Translations under genes and position numbers: made by a program
In this document: positions 63,879 to 64,000 of the stretch, in pieces
How positions within the stretch are numbered: position 1 is the stretch's first letter
Layout of the letters: the number at the start of each line of letters is the position of its first letter
The notes under the pieces: model-generated
Seen by the model: the letters and a program-made list of their open reading frames with translations, nothing else
The model's database searches: none
Told to the model about the DNA's origin: nothing
Source of the DNA: Bin5 sp965200615
Lineage (GTDB): Bacteria > Chloroflexota > Anaerolineae > Caldilineales > Caldilineaceae
DNA length: 64,000 nt
Reading direction: 5' to 3'
Assembly: GCA_965200615.1 (NCBI GenBank)
Contig: OZ241377.1
Coordinates: forward strand, 3,906,001-3,970,000

Positions 63879-64000
63879 GCGTCCAACGCAATGCCAGCCC
63901 CCTGTTCCAGCGCCTTGTTGTAAACCACGCGGGCAACTGCCACGTCTTGCGCCGCCAGTCCAACTGACTTGAAGAAGGTGATCTCTTCGTCAGCTTCGCG
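63875..64000 (-). CDS. ornithine cyclodeaminase/mu-crystallin family protein, C-terminal end only
   Basis: The last 41 codons of a gene that continues past the window edge. The tail EITFFKSVGLAAQDVAVA matches the conserved end of ornithine cyclodeaminase-like NAD(P)-dependent proteins (usually E-I-T-x-F-K-S-x-G-x-A-x-x-D-x-A). The stop overlaps the start of the GNAT gene, so they share an operon. The substrate cannot be judged from this fragment. Confidence 0.75.
   Translation of the reverse strand, partial: READEEITFFKSVGLAAQDVAVARVVYNKALEQGAGIALDA

Overview
The window is about 64 kb of bacterial chromosome, fairly GC-rich, with densely packed genes that often overlap by ATGA and with GTG or TTG starts used freely. 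The gene content (MutS2, a ClpC-type unfoldase, a Jag/KhpB-YidC-YidD-RnpA-L34 block next to parAB, many carbohydrate ABC transporter genes, substrate-binding proteins with a Tat plus lipobox leader) suggests a member of the Chloroflexota, perhaps Caldilineae-like. This is inferred from gene style, not from a marker-gene phylogeny. No rRNA operon, insertion sequence, prophage or CRISPR array was seen.

Region 1 (1-7.7 kb): a LOG-family protein cut by the window edge, then a methyl-cycle cluster made of an adenosine-kinase-like PfkB protein, S-adenosylhomocysteinase and S-adenosylmethionine synthetase. This cluster is interrupted by a roughly 2.4 kb module whose base composition looks more AT-rich than its neighbours. 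The module holds an OLD/ABC-type ATPase and a small overlapping partner that may have a PD-(D/E)xK nuclease-like fold. It is the best candidate in the window for an undescribed (defence-like) system.

Region 2 (7.7-20.6 kb): a three-tRNA cluster (Pro-Gly-Met) behind a near-consensus promoter, then era, mutS2, an exopolysaccharide cluster (two Wzz-like proteins, a CpsD-like protein with a damaged P-loop, rmlA, an unknown protein, rmlB), an acetyltransferase, a potassium channel with an RCK domain, recO and two small membrane proteins.

Region 3 (20.6-35.2 kb): an operon of a Fur/PerR-like regulator and a P1B-4 metal-efflux ATPase with a well-defined promoter flanked by two PerR-like boxes. Then come clpC, an acetyltransferase, a leaderless subtilisin with a nearby stand-alone propeptide-like protein, malate synthase, a rifampin-phosphotransferase-like PEP enzyme carrying compensating frameshifts, and an aldo/keto reductase.

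Region 4 (35.2-48.6 kb): a sugar-uptake island. An alkaline-phosphatase-superfamily hydrolase precedes two complete permease/binding-protein sets without any ATPase gene, so a shared ATPase must be encoded elsewhere. It is followed by an AbiEii-like nucleotidyltransferase pair and a sugar-acid type cluster (mannonate-dehydratase-like, DUF1932-type dehydrogenase, formyltransferase-like).

Region 5 (48.6-64 kb): a YggX-like protein behind a consensus promoter, then a minus-strand block typical of the origin side of many chromosomes: ATP-grasp, polyprenyl-synthetase-like, parB, parA, PfkB kinase, khpB, yidC, yidD, rnpA, rpmH. No dnaA lies beside rpmH. The window ends with a membrane protein of unknown role, priA, anmK, a double GNAT protein and the tail of an ornithine-cyclodeaminase-like gene.
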